Source of the DNA: Paraburkholderia franconis
GTDB taxonomy: Bacteria > Pseudomonadota > Gammaproteobacteria > Burkholderiales > Burkholderiaceae
NCBI RefSeq assembly: GCF_009362735.1
Contig: NZ_WHNP01000009.1
Span: forward strand, 62,001-126,000
Direction of reading: 5' to 3'
DNA: 64,000 nt
A program made the position numbers and the translations under genes. The notes below the pieces were generated by a model that saw only the letters and a program-made list of their open reading frames with translations, had not been told where the DNA came from and searched no databases. Shown piece by piece: positions 25,830 to 34,539 of the stretch; position 1 is the first letter of the stretch, and each line of letters begins with the position of its first letter.

Positions 25830-27002
25830 TTGACCAGTTCCCCTTTTTTCCGCTGGCTGGCGCGTTTTTATCCGGCCGCGATGAACGTCAAATGGCCCGA
25901 ACGCATGCGCTCGGCGCTCGGTGCGCTGATCGGCATCGCCTTCACGGGCGGCAGCATGCATCTGCTGCTGGGCCCGAACGCGAGCATTCCGATGCTGGTC
26001 GCGCCGATGGGCGCGTCCGCCGTGCTGCTGTTCGGCGTGCCCGCGAGTCCGCTGGCACAGCCGTGGTCGATCATCGGCGGGAACCTCGTGTCGGCGACGG
26101 TGGGCGTCGCGTGCGCGACGTTCATCTCCGATCCCGTCGCGGCAGGGGCATTGGCCGTGTGCGTGGCGATCGCGGCGATGTTCGCGCTGCGCTGCGTGCA
26201 CCCGCCGTCAGGCGCCGTCGCGCTGACGGCCGTGCTCGGCGGCCCCGCGATTCACGCGCTCGGCTTTCGTTTCGTGCTCGAGCCGATCCTGATCCAGTCG
26301 GCGGCGCTGCTCGGAGCGGCGCTCGTCTATCACGCCGTAACGGGCCACCGTTATCCGCATGCGGCGTCGCGCGCGACGCCCGCCGCTCCGCAAGTGCCCG
26401 TGTCGGGCAACAACATCACGCGCGCCGACCTCGAAGCGGTGTTGAACCGGCGCGGCGAGCTGCTCGACATCGATCCCGACGACCTCGAAACGCTGTTCCG
26501 CGAAACGCAGTTGCAGGCCTATACGCGCACGTTCAGCGAGCTGGCGTGCCGCGACGTGATGTCGACGCCCGTCGTCAGCATCATGCCCGACACGACGCTG
26601 CGCGCGGCAGCCGACCTGTTGCAGCGCCATTCGATCAAGGCGCTGCCCGTTATCGACAAACGCCAGCACGTAGTCGGCATCGTCACGCGCGCGGATCTCG
26701 CGAACAAGGGCAAAACGGCGGACCTGCGCCTGATGGACACGATTGCGGCGCGTTTCTTCAAGCGCGACGCGACGCGCGCGCGGCTCGTGAGCACCGTGAT
26801 GACGACGCACGTGCGCACGGTCGCGACCAGCACGCCCATCGTCGAACTGGTGCCGCTCTTCGCCGACGACGACCATCACCACATTCCCGTCATTGACACG
26901 CATGACAGGCTGGTCGGCATCATTACCCAATCCGATCTGATCGCAGGTCTCTACCGGCAGACCCAGATGCAGGCCGAGGTGCAACAGCGCCCCGCCGCCT
27001 GA
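25830..27002 (+). CDS. HPP family membrane protein with two CBS domains
   Basis: The N-terminal HPP domain has about four to six membrane helices and the name-giving CVHPPSGAVAL motif (about residue 125). The cytoplasmic C-terminal half carries two CBS domains (DVMSTPVVSIMPDTTLRAAA and TVMTTHVRTVATSTPIVEL) that usually bind adenosine nucleotides. HPP proteins have been linked to anion, including nitrite, transport. The start is uncertain: TTG is used here because the family typically begins just before FFRWLARFYP; an ATG 84 nt upstream is also in frame. Neither has a good ribosome site. It precedes marR and a ClC channel that also carries CBS domains. Confidence 0.88.
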   Translation: MTSSPFFRWLARFYPAAMNVKWPERMRSALGALIGIAFTGGSMHLLLGPNASIPMLVAPMGASAVLLFGVPASPLAQPWSIIGGNLVSATVGVACATFISDPVAAGALAVCVAIAAMFALRCVHPPSGAVALTAVLGGPAIHALGFRFVLEPILIQSAALLGAALVYHAVTGHRYPHAASRATPAAPQVPVSGNNITRADLEAVLNRRGELLDIDPDDLETLFRETQLQAYTRTFSELACRDVMSTPVVSIMPDTTLRAAADLLQRHSIKALPVIDKRQHVVGIVTRADLANKGKTADLRLMDTIAARFFKRDATRARLVSTVMTTHVRTVATSTPIVELVPLFADDDHHHIPVIDTHDRLVGIITQSDLIAGLYRQTQMQAEVQQRPAA

Positions 27003-27076
27003 CGCAGTTCGCGCAGCGCTTTTAACGCAGCAGCAATGCATCTTTTGGTCCGGCGATGCGCAGGCATCGCCGGGTA

Positions 27077-27091
27077 TATCATTTTGTGATA
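27077..27091. promoter_or_regulatory. Operator candidate TATCATTTTGTGATA upstream of marR
   Basis: A perfect TATCA-N5-TGATA inverted repeat 31 bp before the marR start. It matches the element upstream of the HPP gene, as expected for autoregulation. Confidence 0.6.
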
Positions 27092-27122
27092 GATTTTTTG
27101 TTTCCCCCTTGGCGCGAGCAAG

Positions 27123-27536
27123 ATGAAAGTACTCACACGCACATTGAATAAAGCGGACTACGAACAGCTATCGGAATTTCGCTATCAGATGCGGCGCTTC
27201 GAGCGCTTTTCCGAACAGGCCGCGCAGGGCGAAGGCATCACGCCGCTGCAATATCTGTTGCTGCTGCATATCAAGGGCTATCCCGACCGCGAATGGGCGA
27301 CCATCGGCGAACTGGCGGAGCGGCTGCAGGCGCAGCATCACGGCGTCGTCGCGCTGGTCTCGCGCTGCGAAGCGCTCGAACTCGTCAAGCGCAAGATCAG
27401 CGAGACCGACCGGCGCCAGGTGGAAGTGCATCTGCTGAAAGCCGGAGAAAGGGTGCTCGCGCGCCTTGCCGAACTGCATCGCGCCGAACTGCGCTCGCTC
27501 AAGGGCGCGTTCACCATTCCGCAAATCGACTTTTGA
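27123..27536 (+). CDS. MarR-family transcriptional regulator
   Basis: A 137-residue winged-helix protein: FRYQMRRFERFSEQAAQGEG, ITPLQYLLLLHIKGYPDREW, recognition helix region GELAERLQAQHHGVVALVSR, and wing ETDRRQVEVHL. It is located between the HPP-CBS and ClC-CBS membrane proteins, 38 bp before the latter. The shared inverted repeats upstream of this gene and of the HPP gene suggest it controls the whole group. The ligand is unknown; an anion or pH signal would fit the targets. Confidence 0.9.
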   Translation: MKVLTRTLNKADYEQLSEFRYQMRRFERFSEQAAQGEGITPLQYLLLLHIKGYPDREWATIGELAERLQAQHHGVVALVSRCEALELVKRKISETDRRQVEVHLLKAGERVLARLAELHRAELRSLKGAFTIPQIDF

Positions 27537-27574
27537 AAACCGACCTTTAATCAGCTGAACGCAGCAGTAGACAC

Positions 27575-29392
27575 ATGAGCGACAACTCTCACAAGCGGGA
27601 CTTTTCCAGCAACGCGCGATTGCCCGGCATTTCCGCGCTGGCGGCAGGCATCGGCTTTCTCAGCACGCTCGCGGCCTTCGTGCTGCTGAGCCTGATTCAT
27701 CTGTTCACGAACCTCTTTTTCTTCGGCAGCTTTTCGGTCGCCGACCGCTCGCCGGCGACGAATACGCTCGGCGTCTGGGTCATCGCGATTCCCGTCGTCG
27801 GCGGACTGATCGTCGGCATGATGGCGCGCTTCGGTTCCGAGAAGATTCGTGGACACGGCATTCCCGAAGCCATTGAAGCGATTCTGTTCGGCAAGAGCCG
27901 CATGTCGCCGAAGGTCGCGATACTGAAGCCGCTGTCGTCGGGCATCGTGATCGGCAGCGGCGGCCCGTTCGGCGCGGAAGGCCCGATCATCATGACGGGC
28001 GGCGCGCTCGGCTCGCTGATCGCGCAGTGCGTGCGGCTGACCTCGGCGGAACGCAAGACGCTGCTCGTTGCGGGCGCCGCGGCGGGCATGACGGCCGTGT
28101 TCGGCACGCCCGTTGCCGCCGTGCTGCTCGCCGTCGAACTGCTGCTCTTCGAATGGCGGCCGCGCAGCTTCCTGCCCGTCGCCCTGGCCTGCGCAGTCGC
28201 GGGCTTCGCGCGCGCGATCTTCTTCGGCACGGGTCCGCTGTTTCCGCTCGAAACGGCTGCGCCCACGGCCATTTCGCTCGTCTCGTGCGTGATCGCGGGA
28301 CTGTTGTCGGGCGCGCTCGCGTCGGGCTTGTCGGCGGCGCTCTACAAGACGGAAGACCTGTTTCACAAGCTGCCCGTGCACTGGATGTGGTGGCCCGCGA
28401 TCGGCGGTCTCGTCGTCGGCATTGGCGGCTTCATCGAGCCGCGCGCGCTCGGCGTCGGCTACGACGTGATCGGCGATCTGCTGCATCAACACATCGTCTT
28501 CCAGGTCGCGATTGCGATTCTTATCGTGAAAGCGGTGATCTGGGTGGTCGCGCTCGGCTCGGGCACATCGGGTGGCGTGCTCGCGCCGCTGCTGATGCTG
28601 GGTGCAGGCCTCGGCACCGTGCTCGGCCACGTGCTGCCGGGCAACGAGCCCGCGCTGTGGCCGCTCGTCTGCATGGCCGCGACGCTCGGTGCGACGCTGG
28701 GCGCGCCGCTCACGGCCATCGTGTTCGCGTTCGGCCTCACGCACGACGCTAATGCGCTGCTGCCGCTGCTCGCCGCGACGCTGGTCGCGCATGGCTTCGC
28801 AACCGTCGTGATGAAGCGCTCGATCATGACGGAAAAGATCGCGCGTCGCGGTTATCACATCTATCGCGAGTACGGCGTCGATCCGCTCGAACGGCATTAC
28901 GTCGATGAAGTGATGACGCAGAAGGTCGACGCGATAGACGGCGCGCTCACTGTGCGCGACGCGCTTACGCAGTACTTCGGCGCGACGCAGAAGCGCCGCG
29001 CGTACCCCGTCGTGCGCGGCAACGGCATCGTGCTCGGCGTCGTCGATCGCGCGTCGCTCGACGCGGTGCGCGAAGGCACCACGCGACACACACTCGATAC
29101 GCCGCTTGCCGACGTGCTGCAAGACCAGTCGCTCGTCGTCGCGCTGCCCGATGAAACCTGCCGTCTCGTCGCCACGCGTCTTGCCGTGCACGATCTCGAA
29201 CGGCTAGCCGTCGTTGCCGATCGCGATTCGATGCATCTGCTCGGCGTCGTGTCGCGCAGCGATCTCGTGAAGACTTCGTTCGCGCACTTCGAGGAAGAGC
29301 ACAAGCGCGAGCGTTTTCGCCGCCTGACGTTCTCGTCCGGCAAGAAACATTTCCCGCCCGTGCGCAAGACGCCGACGCATACGCATAGCTGA
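27575..29392 (+). CDS. ClC-family chloride channel/antiporter with CBS domains
   Basis: A 605-residue ClC protein. Selectivity-filter motifs are recognisable: GHGIPEAI (the GSGIP position, about 94), GSGGPFGAEGPI (GKxGPxxH region, about 130, with the gating Glu in GAEGP) and GSGTSGGVLAPLLMLGAG (GxFxP region, about 330). The residue normally His/Ser in GSGIP is His here, and the inner-gate Tyr is not evident. Two C-terminal CBS motifs follow (EVMTQKVDAIDGALTVRDAL and DVLQDQSLVVALPDETCRLV). It moves Cl- or another halide, either as a channel or as a proton antiporter. Co-located with marR and the HPP protein. Confidence 0.93.
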   Translation: MSDNSHKRDFSSNARLPGISALAAGIGFLSTLAAFVLLSLIHLFTNLFFFGSFSVADRSPATNTLGVWVIAIPVVGGLIVGMMARFGSEKIRGHGIPEAIEAILFGKSRMSPKVAILKPLSSGIVIGSGGPFGAEGPIIMTGGALGSLIAQCVRLTSAERKTLLVAGAAAGMTAVFGTPVAAVLLAVELLLFEWRPRSFLPVALACAVAGFARAIFFGTGPLFPLETAAPTAISLVSCVIAGLLSGALASGLSAALYKTEDLFHKLPVHWMWWPAIGGLVVGIGGFIEPRALGVGYDVIGDLLHQHIVFQVAIAILIVKAVIWVVALGSGTSGGVLAPLLMLGAGLGTVLGHVLPGNEPALWPLVCMAATLGATLGAPLTAIVFAFGLTHDANALLPLLAATLVAHGFATVVMKRSIMTEKIARRGYHIYREYGVDPLERHYVDEVMTQKVDAIDGALTVRDALTQYFGATQKRRAYPVVRGNGIVLGVVDRASLDAVREGTTRHTLDTPLADVLQDQSLVVALPDETCRLVATRLAVHDLERLAVVADRDSMHLLGVVSRSDLVKTSFAHFEEEHKRERFRRLTFSSGKKHFPPVRKTPTHTHS

Positions 29393-29465
29393 CGCTCCCC
29401 TCTCTGCCGCCGATATTGCACGGCAAGTCGCGCGGCACATCACGCCGCACATCGCACACGATTCG

Positions 29466-29490
29466 CGTGCCGGAACAGCCTTCCGGCACG
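29466..29490 (+). terminator. Hairpin after the ClC gene
   Basis: Perfect 10-bp stem CGTGCCGGAA/TTCCGGCACG with a 5-nt loop. It is not followed by a T-run, so it may need Rho or may only separate the two transcription units. Confidence 0.55.
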
Positions 29491-29574
29491 TGACATCTAA
29501 CTCCTCGCATCGCATTCAAACGCTTGCTCTTCGTCACGATGGGCAGGCGGCTCACCTTATCGAGGAGGCCTCAG

Positions 29575-30102
29575 ATGAAATCGACACGCTGGTTACTCTC
29601 TGCGCTTGCACTGGCAAGCGCTTGTGCCTGGGCTCAGGGCTCGGGCCCGACCGATCCGCAGATCGCCGCGATCGTCGTCGCCGCGAATCAGGCCGATATC
29701 GACGCGGGCAAGCTCGCGGAATCGAAGACAAATTCGAAAGACGTCAAGGCATTCGCGCAGCAGATGGTCAAGGATCACACGGGCGTCAACAAGGCGGCCA
29801 CCGATCTCGTGCAGAAGCTCGGCGTCAAGCCCGAAGCGAATCCCACCAGCGACAGCCTCAAACAGGGAGGCGAAACGAACATCGCGAACCTGAAGCCGCT
29901 GCAAGGCGCGAAGTTCGACCGCGCGTATATCGATCACGAAGTGACCTATCACCAGAACGTGATCGACGCGCTCGACAAGACGCTGATTCCGAGCGCGCAA
30001 AACGCCGAGCTGAAAGCGTTGCTGGTGAAGGTCAGGCCCGCATTCGTCGCGCATCTGGAGCACGCGAAGATGGTGCAGTCGTCGCTGCCGCAGGCGCAAT
30101 GA
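29575..30102 (+). CDS. DUF4142 secreted protein
   Basis: A 175-residue periplasmic protein. The signal peptide MKSTRWLLSALALASACAWA is followed by a four-helix, ferritin-like DUF4142 domain (KDVKAFAQQMVKDHTGVNKA, YIDHEVTYHQNVIDALDKTL, HAKMVQSSLP). The His-rich HExxxH-like spacing suggests metal or redox chemistry, but the function is unknown. GGAGG precedes the ATG. It is the first gene of an operon with a cupredoxin and an ECF sigma factor, joined by an ATGA overlap. Confidence 0.9.
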   Translation: MKSTRWLLSALALASACAWAQGSGPTDPQIAAIVVAANQADIDAGKLAESKTNSKDVKAFAQQMVKDHTGVNKAATDLVQKLGVKPEANPTSDSLKQGGETNIANLKPLQGAKFDRAYIDHEVTYHQNVIDALDKTLIPSAQNAELKALLVKVRPAFVAHLEHAKMVQSSLPQAQ

Positions 30103-30431
30103 GCCGCGTGCGCAACGCCGTGCGCTGCGCGTGCGGGCTGGCGTTATTTGCCTTCGCAATGCCGACGATGGCGAGCACCTATGTCGTGACGATCGAGCAG
30201 ATGCGCTTCAATCCGCCGACACTGACGGTGCATCGCGGCGATGAAGTCGTGTGGGTCAACAAGGATCTCGTCGCGCACACGGCGAGCACCGACGCGAAGG
30301 GCTTCGATTCGAAGAGCATTGCACCCGACGCTTCATGGCGCTACAAGGTAGGAAAGCCCGGCCGCTATGCGTACCGCTGCATCTTTCATCCGACGATGCA
30401 TGGGACACTGATCGTCGAGCCGGAACCATGA
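30099..30431 (+). CDS. Cupredoxin (amicyanin/plastocyanin-like blue copper protein)
   Basis: 110 residues with a signal peptide ending near TMAS (residue 26). Type 1 copper ligands are all visible: His60 (LVAHTAS), Cys94, His97 and Met100 in CIFHPTM, with the short C-x2-H-x2-M spacing of amicyanins. It would act as a periplasmic electron carrier or copper-binding protein. Both ends overlap neighbours by ATGA, so it is translationally coupled to DUF4142 and to the sigma factor. Confidence 0.92.
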   Translation: MSRVRNAVRCACGLALFAFAMPTMASTYVVTIEQMRFNPPTLTVHRGDEVVWVNKDLVAHTASTDAKGFDSKSIAPDASWRYKVGKPGRYAYRCIFHPTMHGTLIVEPEP

Positions 30432-31177
30432 CAGCATGTGAATACATGAGGAACGACACGATGCACGGCACCATCGCCGATATCCGGACGAAACAGCAGA
30501 CCAATCCACTATCCGATGACGACGCGGACATCGTGCGCCGCATCGTAGCGGGCGAGCGCACCGCGTTCGAGCTGCTGATGCGGCGCTACAACCGGCGTCT
30601 GTATCGGCTCGCGCGCGCGACGCTGCGCAACGACGCCGAAGCGGAAGACGCATTGCAGGACGCGTACCTGAACGCGTACCGATCGATCGCGCAGTTTCGC
30701 GGCGATGCGCAACTCTTCACGTGGCTGTCGCGTCTCGTGCTGAACGAATGCTTCGCGAGAATGCGCCGCGATGCGCGCCGCCAGAACCTGCTTCCGATGC
30801 TGCACGATTGTCCCAAAGACGAGCAGATGTCCACCGCCATGCACACCATGAACGCCCATCACGACAGCGCCCCCGATCACGCGGCCGCCCGCGCGGAAAT
30901 GCGCGCGCTGCTGGAACGCAAGCTCGATGCGCTGCCTGCAGGTTTTCGCACCGTATTCGTGTTGAGATCGGTCGAAGAGATGAGCGTCGAAGAAACGGCG
31001 CAGTGCCTCGACATTCCCGAAGCCACCGTGCGAAGCCGTCATTTCAGGGCTAAAGTGTTATTGCGTGAATCGCTCGCCGATGAAGTCGAGAAGATCGGTC
31101 CGGAGATCTTCGAATTCGGCGGCGCGCATTGCGATCGCATCGTCGCAACGGTGCTGGAGCGGTTGCGCGATTTGTAG
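30428..31177 (+). CDS. ECF-type RNA polymerase sigma factor
   Basis: About 249 residues with sigma region 2 (FELLMRRYNRRLYRLARATL, DALQDAYLNAYRSIAQFRG) and region 4 (LPAGFRTVFVLRSVEEMSVE, CLDIPEATVRSRHFRAKVLL). The first ATG overlaps the cupredoxin stop; ATGs 18 and 33 nt later are alternatives. Unusually for a periplasmic-stress sigma factor, no membrane anti-sigma gene follows; the next gene encodes a Cys-rich secreted protein. It probably controls its own operon. Confidence 0.93.
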   Translation: MTACEYMRNDTMHGTIADIRTKQQTNPLSDDDADIVRRIVAGERTAFELLMRRYNRRLYRLARATLRNDAEAEDALQDAYLNAYRSIAQFRGDAQLFTWLSRLVLNECFARMRRDARRQNLLPMLHDCPKDEQMSTAMHTMNAHHDSAPDHAAARAEMRALLERKLDALPAGFRTVFVLRSVEEMSVEETAQCLDIPEATVRSRHFRAKVLLRESLADEVEKIGPEIFEFGGAHCDRIVATVLERLRDL

Positions 31178-31242
31178 CGACTGCTCTGCATGGGACCGGC
31201 GTAAGCGCTAAAGCGCTAACTCGGGTCGACAGGAGAAAGATC

Positions 31243-31599
31243 ATGGCGCGAGGAAGCGGCTTGTTCGTGTGCGTCGTCATCGCGAGCGCGCTCGCCAGCA
31301 TGAGCGCGCACGCGCAGCAACAGATACGCATCGAATCGGGCACCTACGGCGCGAATTGCGGCGCGGCGCCCGGCAATGTCACGCGTGACCTGGCGAGCCG
31401 TTGCAATTCACATGCGACCTGCCGCTACATCGTGAACGCGAAGCTCGACCTCAAGCCGCATCCGTCATGCGCCGCTGACTTCATCGCCGAATGGTCGTGC
31501 GACCATCGCGAGTTTCATCGCGCGATGCTGAGCGCCGGAGCAGGCAACGGCAGTTCGTTGATGATCACGTGCGTGCCTTCCACGGGCGCGGGCAAATAA
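31243..31599 (+). CDS. Cys-rich secreted protein, possible lectin-like fold
   Basis: 118 residues with signal peptide ending SAHA/QQQ. Six cysteines remain in the mature part (39, 54, 60, 76, 86, 110), enough for three disulfides. The spacing, with IRIESGTYGANC, a central RCNSHATCRY and DFIAEWSCDH, resembles galactose/rhamnose-binding (SUEL-type) lectin domains. This is a by-eye resemblance only. AGGAG sits 8 nt before the ATG. It follows the sigma gene by 65 bp and may belong to its regulon. Confidence 0.65.
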   Translation: MARGSGLFVCVVIASALASMSAHAQQQIRIESGTYGANCGAAPGNVTRDLASRCNSHATCRYIVNAKLDLKPHPSCAADFIAEWSCDHREFHRAMLSAGAGNGSSLMITCVPSTGAGK

Positions 31600-31623
31600 C
31601 ACACAAACCAGCCCACAAGCGCT

Positions 31624-33693
31624 TCAGAGATCGAGCGTCAGGCTGGCGTTCTCCTCTTCGACGACGGGATGTGCCATGCAGATCAATGCGCAGCCGTTCT
31701 CGACTTCGGCTTCCACGGCGCCGTCATAAGCGAACTCGCCCGACAACACCTTCGTCGAGCACGTGCCGCACATGCCCGAGCGGCAACTCGACTGCGCTTC
31801 GATGCCGTTCTTCTCGGCGAATTCGAGCAGGCTGCCGTGTTTCGGAAGCCATTGGATTGTGCGTTGCGAGCGCGCGAACGTCACCGGCGCGCCGCCCTTT
31901 TCATCTTCCGTTGCAGCGTGCTCCACCGTCTGCGCGGCAGCAGGCGTGCGCTTCACGCTCGCGGGTCCGAACGCTTCGAAGCGAATGCGTTCGTCGGCGA
32001 CATTCAATGCGCGCAGTCCTTCGTACAGATCGCGCATGAACTGCTCAGGGCCGCAAAGATAGAAGTCGTAGTCGTCGAAAGGCAGTGCGCGTTTCAGTTC
32101 GGCAATGCTCACGCGACCTCGCGTCACGCCATCGGCAGGCGCGCTCGCCGCGCTGTCGAACAGATGCATCGACACGGACGGATAGCGCGCCGCGATCTCT
32201 TTCAGATACGCACTGAACGGACGCTCGCGATCACTTCGCGCGCCATGAAAGAAGAACACGGGCTTCGCATGCGCTGCGTCGCCGGCGCGCGCTTGCAGTT
32301 CGTGATGCAGCATCGCGATCATCGGCGTGATGCCGATGCCGGCGGAAATGAGCACGGCCGGACGCGGGCTGGCCGCGTCGTAGACGAACGCGCCGCGCGG
32401 CGCCATCGCTTCGATCTCCATGCCCGCCGCGAGATGATCGTGCAACCAGTTCGACGCCACGCCCTCGCGCTTCACGCTGATCCTGTAACGACGCGGATCG
32501 TGCGCATCAGAGAGCGTGTAGGTGCGCGTCAACGGCGCGTCATGATCATCGGCGGGAATGCGGAGCGGCAAGTACTGTCCAGGCTGATACGCGGCCAACG
32601 GCGCGCTGTCCGTCGATTCGAAATAGAGCGATCGAATGGACGGCGTTTCTTCGACGACGGCCGCAACCTTCAGCTTGTGCCACGGCGACGCGGCCACCTG
32701 GTTGCTCTGCTTGCTGAGGGTGTTGAAGGCCGCCGCGAATTGCGGCGCGTATTCGACTTCGGACCAGCGAAACGGCAGCACGCCCTTGCTGCGCCGCACC
32801 TCTTGCACATGAAACCGCACGAGCCGCTCCGCGCCTTCGAACGCCGTCAGCTCGGGGGCTTGCCAGAGGATTTCGGCGAGCACCGCGAGATACAGCAGAT
32901 CGCCCGTCGCGAAGTCGATGAAGAGTAGCCCCGCGCGCGGATCGTGCAGCAGATTGCCGATCGTATTGAAGAACTTGTTGCCGCTGAAGTCAGGCGTGGT
33001 CAGCGTCGCGGTATCGTCGACGCGCACGAAGCCCGGCGCGCCGCCGCGATGCGAGACGTCGACACCGCGCGCGAAACCCGCATCGTCGGCCGTGTTCGCA
33101 CTCGCGATATAGAACGTGTCCGCGCGCGAGAGCAGCACGCGGTCCGCGTCGTTCAGTTGCGTCGCGATCTCTTGCGGCGCATGTGCCTCATTCGCGGCGC
33201 GTTCGATGAACGTCGGCTTGCGGCCCTGGATGTACTTCGCGCAATTGCCGAAGCTCTGGCTCACTTCGAGCGTGACGGCGCCGCCATCGACAGCCCTCAC
33301 CACGCCGTTAATCCGGTTGCGCCGCCGCGTGTGCGGCTGAATGCCGAGCCCGCCGATCAGCGCGCCTGCCTGCCAGCGCCCGTCGAGCGGATCGCCGGGC
33401 AATGCACCGCCGTCGATGCGCAGCGTGCGTGCATCCGGCGACGACACGAAGCCCGGCTCGCCCACGCGGATGGTCGCCCACGGCTGCCCGCTCGCATCGA
33501 CGCCGCCGAAAATCATGAAAGGCTGCTGCGCGTAAAACTCGCGATGCTGATCCGGCATGTAGCGGCGAATGCCGCGGCGGCCCGAGGAATCCGCCTGGCT
33601 GTCCACGCCTGCGAGCCGCTGCGCGGCCAGTTCGTCGGCATGAAACGGCGAGGCTTCGATGCCCCAGCCGTTCAGAGGGGTGAAATCGGACAT
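31624..33693 (-). CDS. PNPOx-like / FAD-NAD(P) reductase / [2Fe-2S] ferredoxin fusion
   Basis: A 689-residue three-part oxidoreductase. Residues about 1-320 are a pyridoxamine-phosphate-oxidase-like flavin barrel (QHREFYAQQPFMIFGGVDAS, FSGNKFFNTIGNLLHDPRAG). Residues about 345-590 are a ferredoxin-reductase module with flavin motif RTYTLSD and NAD(P)-binding ISAGIGITPMIAMLHHEL. Residues about 600-689 are a plant-type ferredoxin with cluster ligands in SSCRSGMCGTCSTKV plus a distal Cys in ENGCALICM. Internal electron transfer from NAD(P)H through FAD to the cluster is expected. The start was chosen for GGGAG 8 nt before the ATG. The physiological acceptor is unknown. Confidence 0.9.
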   Translation of the reverse strand: MSDFTPLNGWGIEASPFHADELAAQRLAGVDSQADSSGRRGIRRYMPDQHREFYAQQPFMIFGGVDASGQPWATIRVGEPGFVSSPDARTLRIDGGALPGDPLDGRWQAGALIGGLGIQPHTRRRNRINGVVRAVDGGAVTLEVSQSFGNCAKYIQGRKPTFIERAANEAHAPQEIATQLNDADRVLLSRADTFYIASANTADDAGFARGVDVSHRGGAPGFVRVDDTATLTTPDFSGNKFFNTIGNLLHDPRAGLLFIDFATGDLLYLAVLAEILWQAPELTAFEGAERLVRFHVQEVRRSKGVLPFRWSEVEYAPQFAAAFNTLSKQSNQVAASPWHKLKVAAVVEETPSIRSLYFESTDSAPLAAYQPGQYLPLRIPADDHDAPLTRTYTLSDAHDPRRYRISVKREGVASNWLHDHLAAGMEIEAMAPRGAFVYDAASPRPAVLISAGIGITPMIAMLHHELQARAGDAAHAKPVFFFHGARSDRERPFSAYLKEIAARYPSVSMHLFDSAASAPADGVTRGRVSIAELKRALPFDDYDFYLCGPEQFMRDLYEGLRALNVADERIRFEAFGPASVKRTPAAAQTVEHAATEDEKGGAPVTFARSQRTIQWLPKHGSLLEFAEKNGIEAQSSCRSGMCGTCSTKVLSGEFAYDGAVEAEVENGCALICMAHPVVEEENASLTLDL

Positions 33694-33753
33694 GATGCGG
33701 CTCCCGCGACGCAAGACGTGAGGGCGACGTGAATCAGACGGGCCGTGCAGACA

Positions 33754-34395
33754 TCACGCGGCAAGCAATCCTGCCTTCGTGACCGGCATCGCGACGAAGC
33801 GCGGCAGCGCCTCGACGCGGCGCAGCCATGCGCGGATGTGCGGATACGGATCGAGCGACACGCCACCCTCCGGCGCATGCGCGATGTACGTGTGCGCGGC
33901 GATATCGGCGATCGTCACGTGCTCGCCGGCGGCGAATGGCTTCGTCGCCAACTCGCGGTCGATCACATCGAACAGCCTCGCCGCGATGCCCTTCGCCGTC
34001 TCGTGATCGAGCGGCGCGCCGAACACGGTGACGAGACGCGCCGCGCACGGACCGTACGCGATCTGTCCCGCCGCCAGCGACAGCCAGCGCTGCACGGCAG
34101 CCACACCGGTCGGATCGTCGGGCAGCCACGATGCGTCGCCATAGCGCTTCGCCAGATACACGAGGATCGCGTTCGAATCGAACAGCGTCACGTCGCCGTC
34201 CTCGATGGCCGGCAACTGGCCGAACGGGTTCAGCGCCAGATACTCGGGCTTGCGGTTGTCGCCCGCGCGCATGTCGAGTTCGCTCACTTCGAACGGCAGG
34301 TCGAGCAGAGTCAGGAACAGCTTCACGCGATGGCCGTGACCCGATAGCAGGGTTGTGTAAAGACGGATCGGCTGGGCGGGCTTGGCAGCGGGCAT
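33754..34395 (-). CDS. Glutathione S-transferase
   Basis: 213 residues with a thioredoxin-like N-domain (IRLYTTLLSGHGHRVKLFLT, then NPFGQLPAIEDGDVTLFDSN with the cis-Pro and Ser that bind glutathione) and an all-helical C-domain with TIADIAAHTYIAHAP. The catalytic residue would be Ser in LLSGHGHR. It is divergent from a LysR-type regulator across 144 bp, the classic arrangement for a regulated target. The start is supported by CGGAG upstream of the ATG. Confidence 0.92.
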   Translation of the reverse strand: MPAAKPAQPIRLYTTLLSGHGHRVKLFLTLLDLPFEVSELDMRAGDNRKPEYLALNPFGQLPAIEDGDVTLFDSNAILVYLAKRYGDASWLPDDPTGVAAVQRWLSLAAGQIAYGPCAARLVTVFGAPLDHETAKGIAARLFDVIDRELATKPFAAGEHVTIADIAAHTYIAHAPEGGVSLDPYPHIRAWLRRVEALPRFVAMPVTKAGLLAA

Positions 34396-34539
34396 CGATG
34401 GCTCCGGGTTCGGTCGCGATGGACAATGGATGGACAATGAACGTGCAGTGAAACGACAGCCTCAGGTTAGCGTGCGCCGCCCGCGCGCAGAAGACTGATA
34501 ACCTTGAAAACATAATCCCCCGAAAGTGGACAATCGATC

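Noticed and set aside
29472..29500. GGAAC with TCTAA as an ECF sigma promoter for the DUF4142 operon
   Set aside because: The spacing is too long for known ECF promoters and the GGAAC lies inside the terminator-like hairpin.
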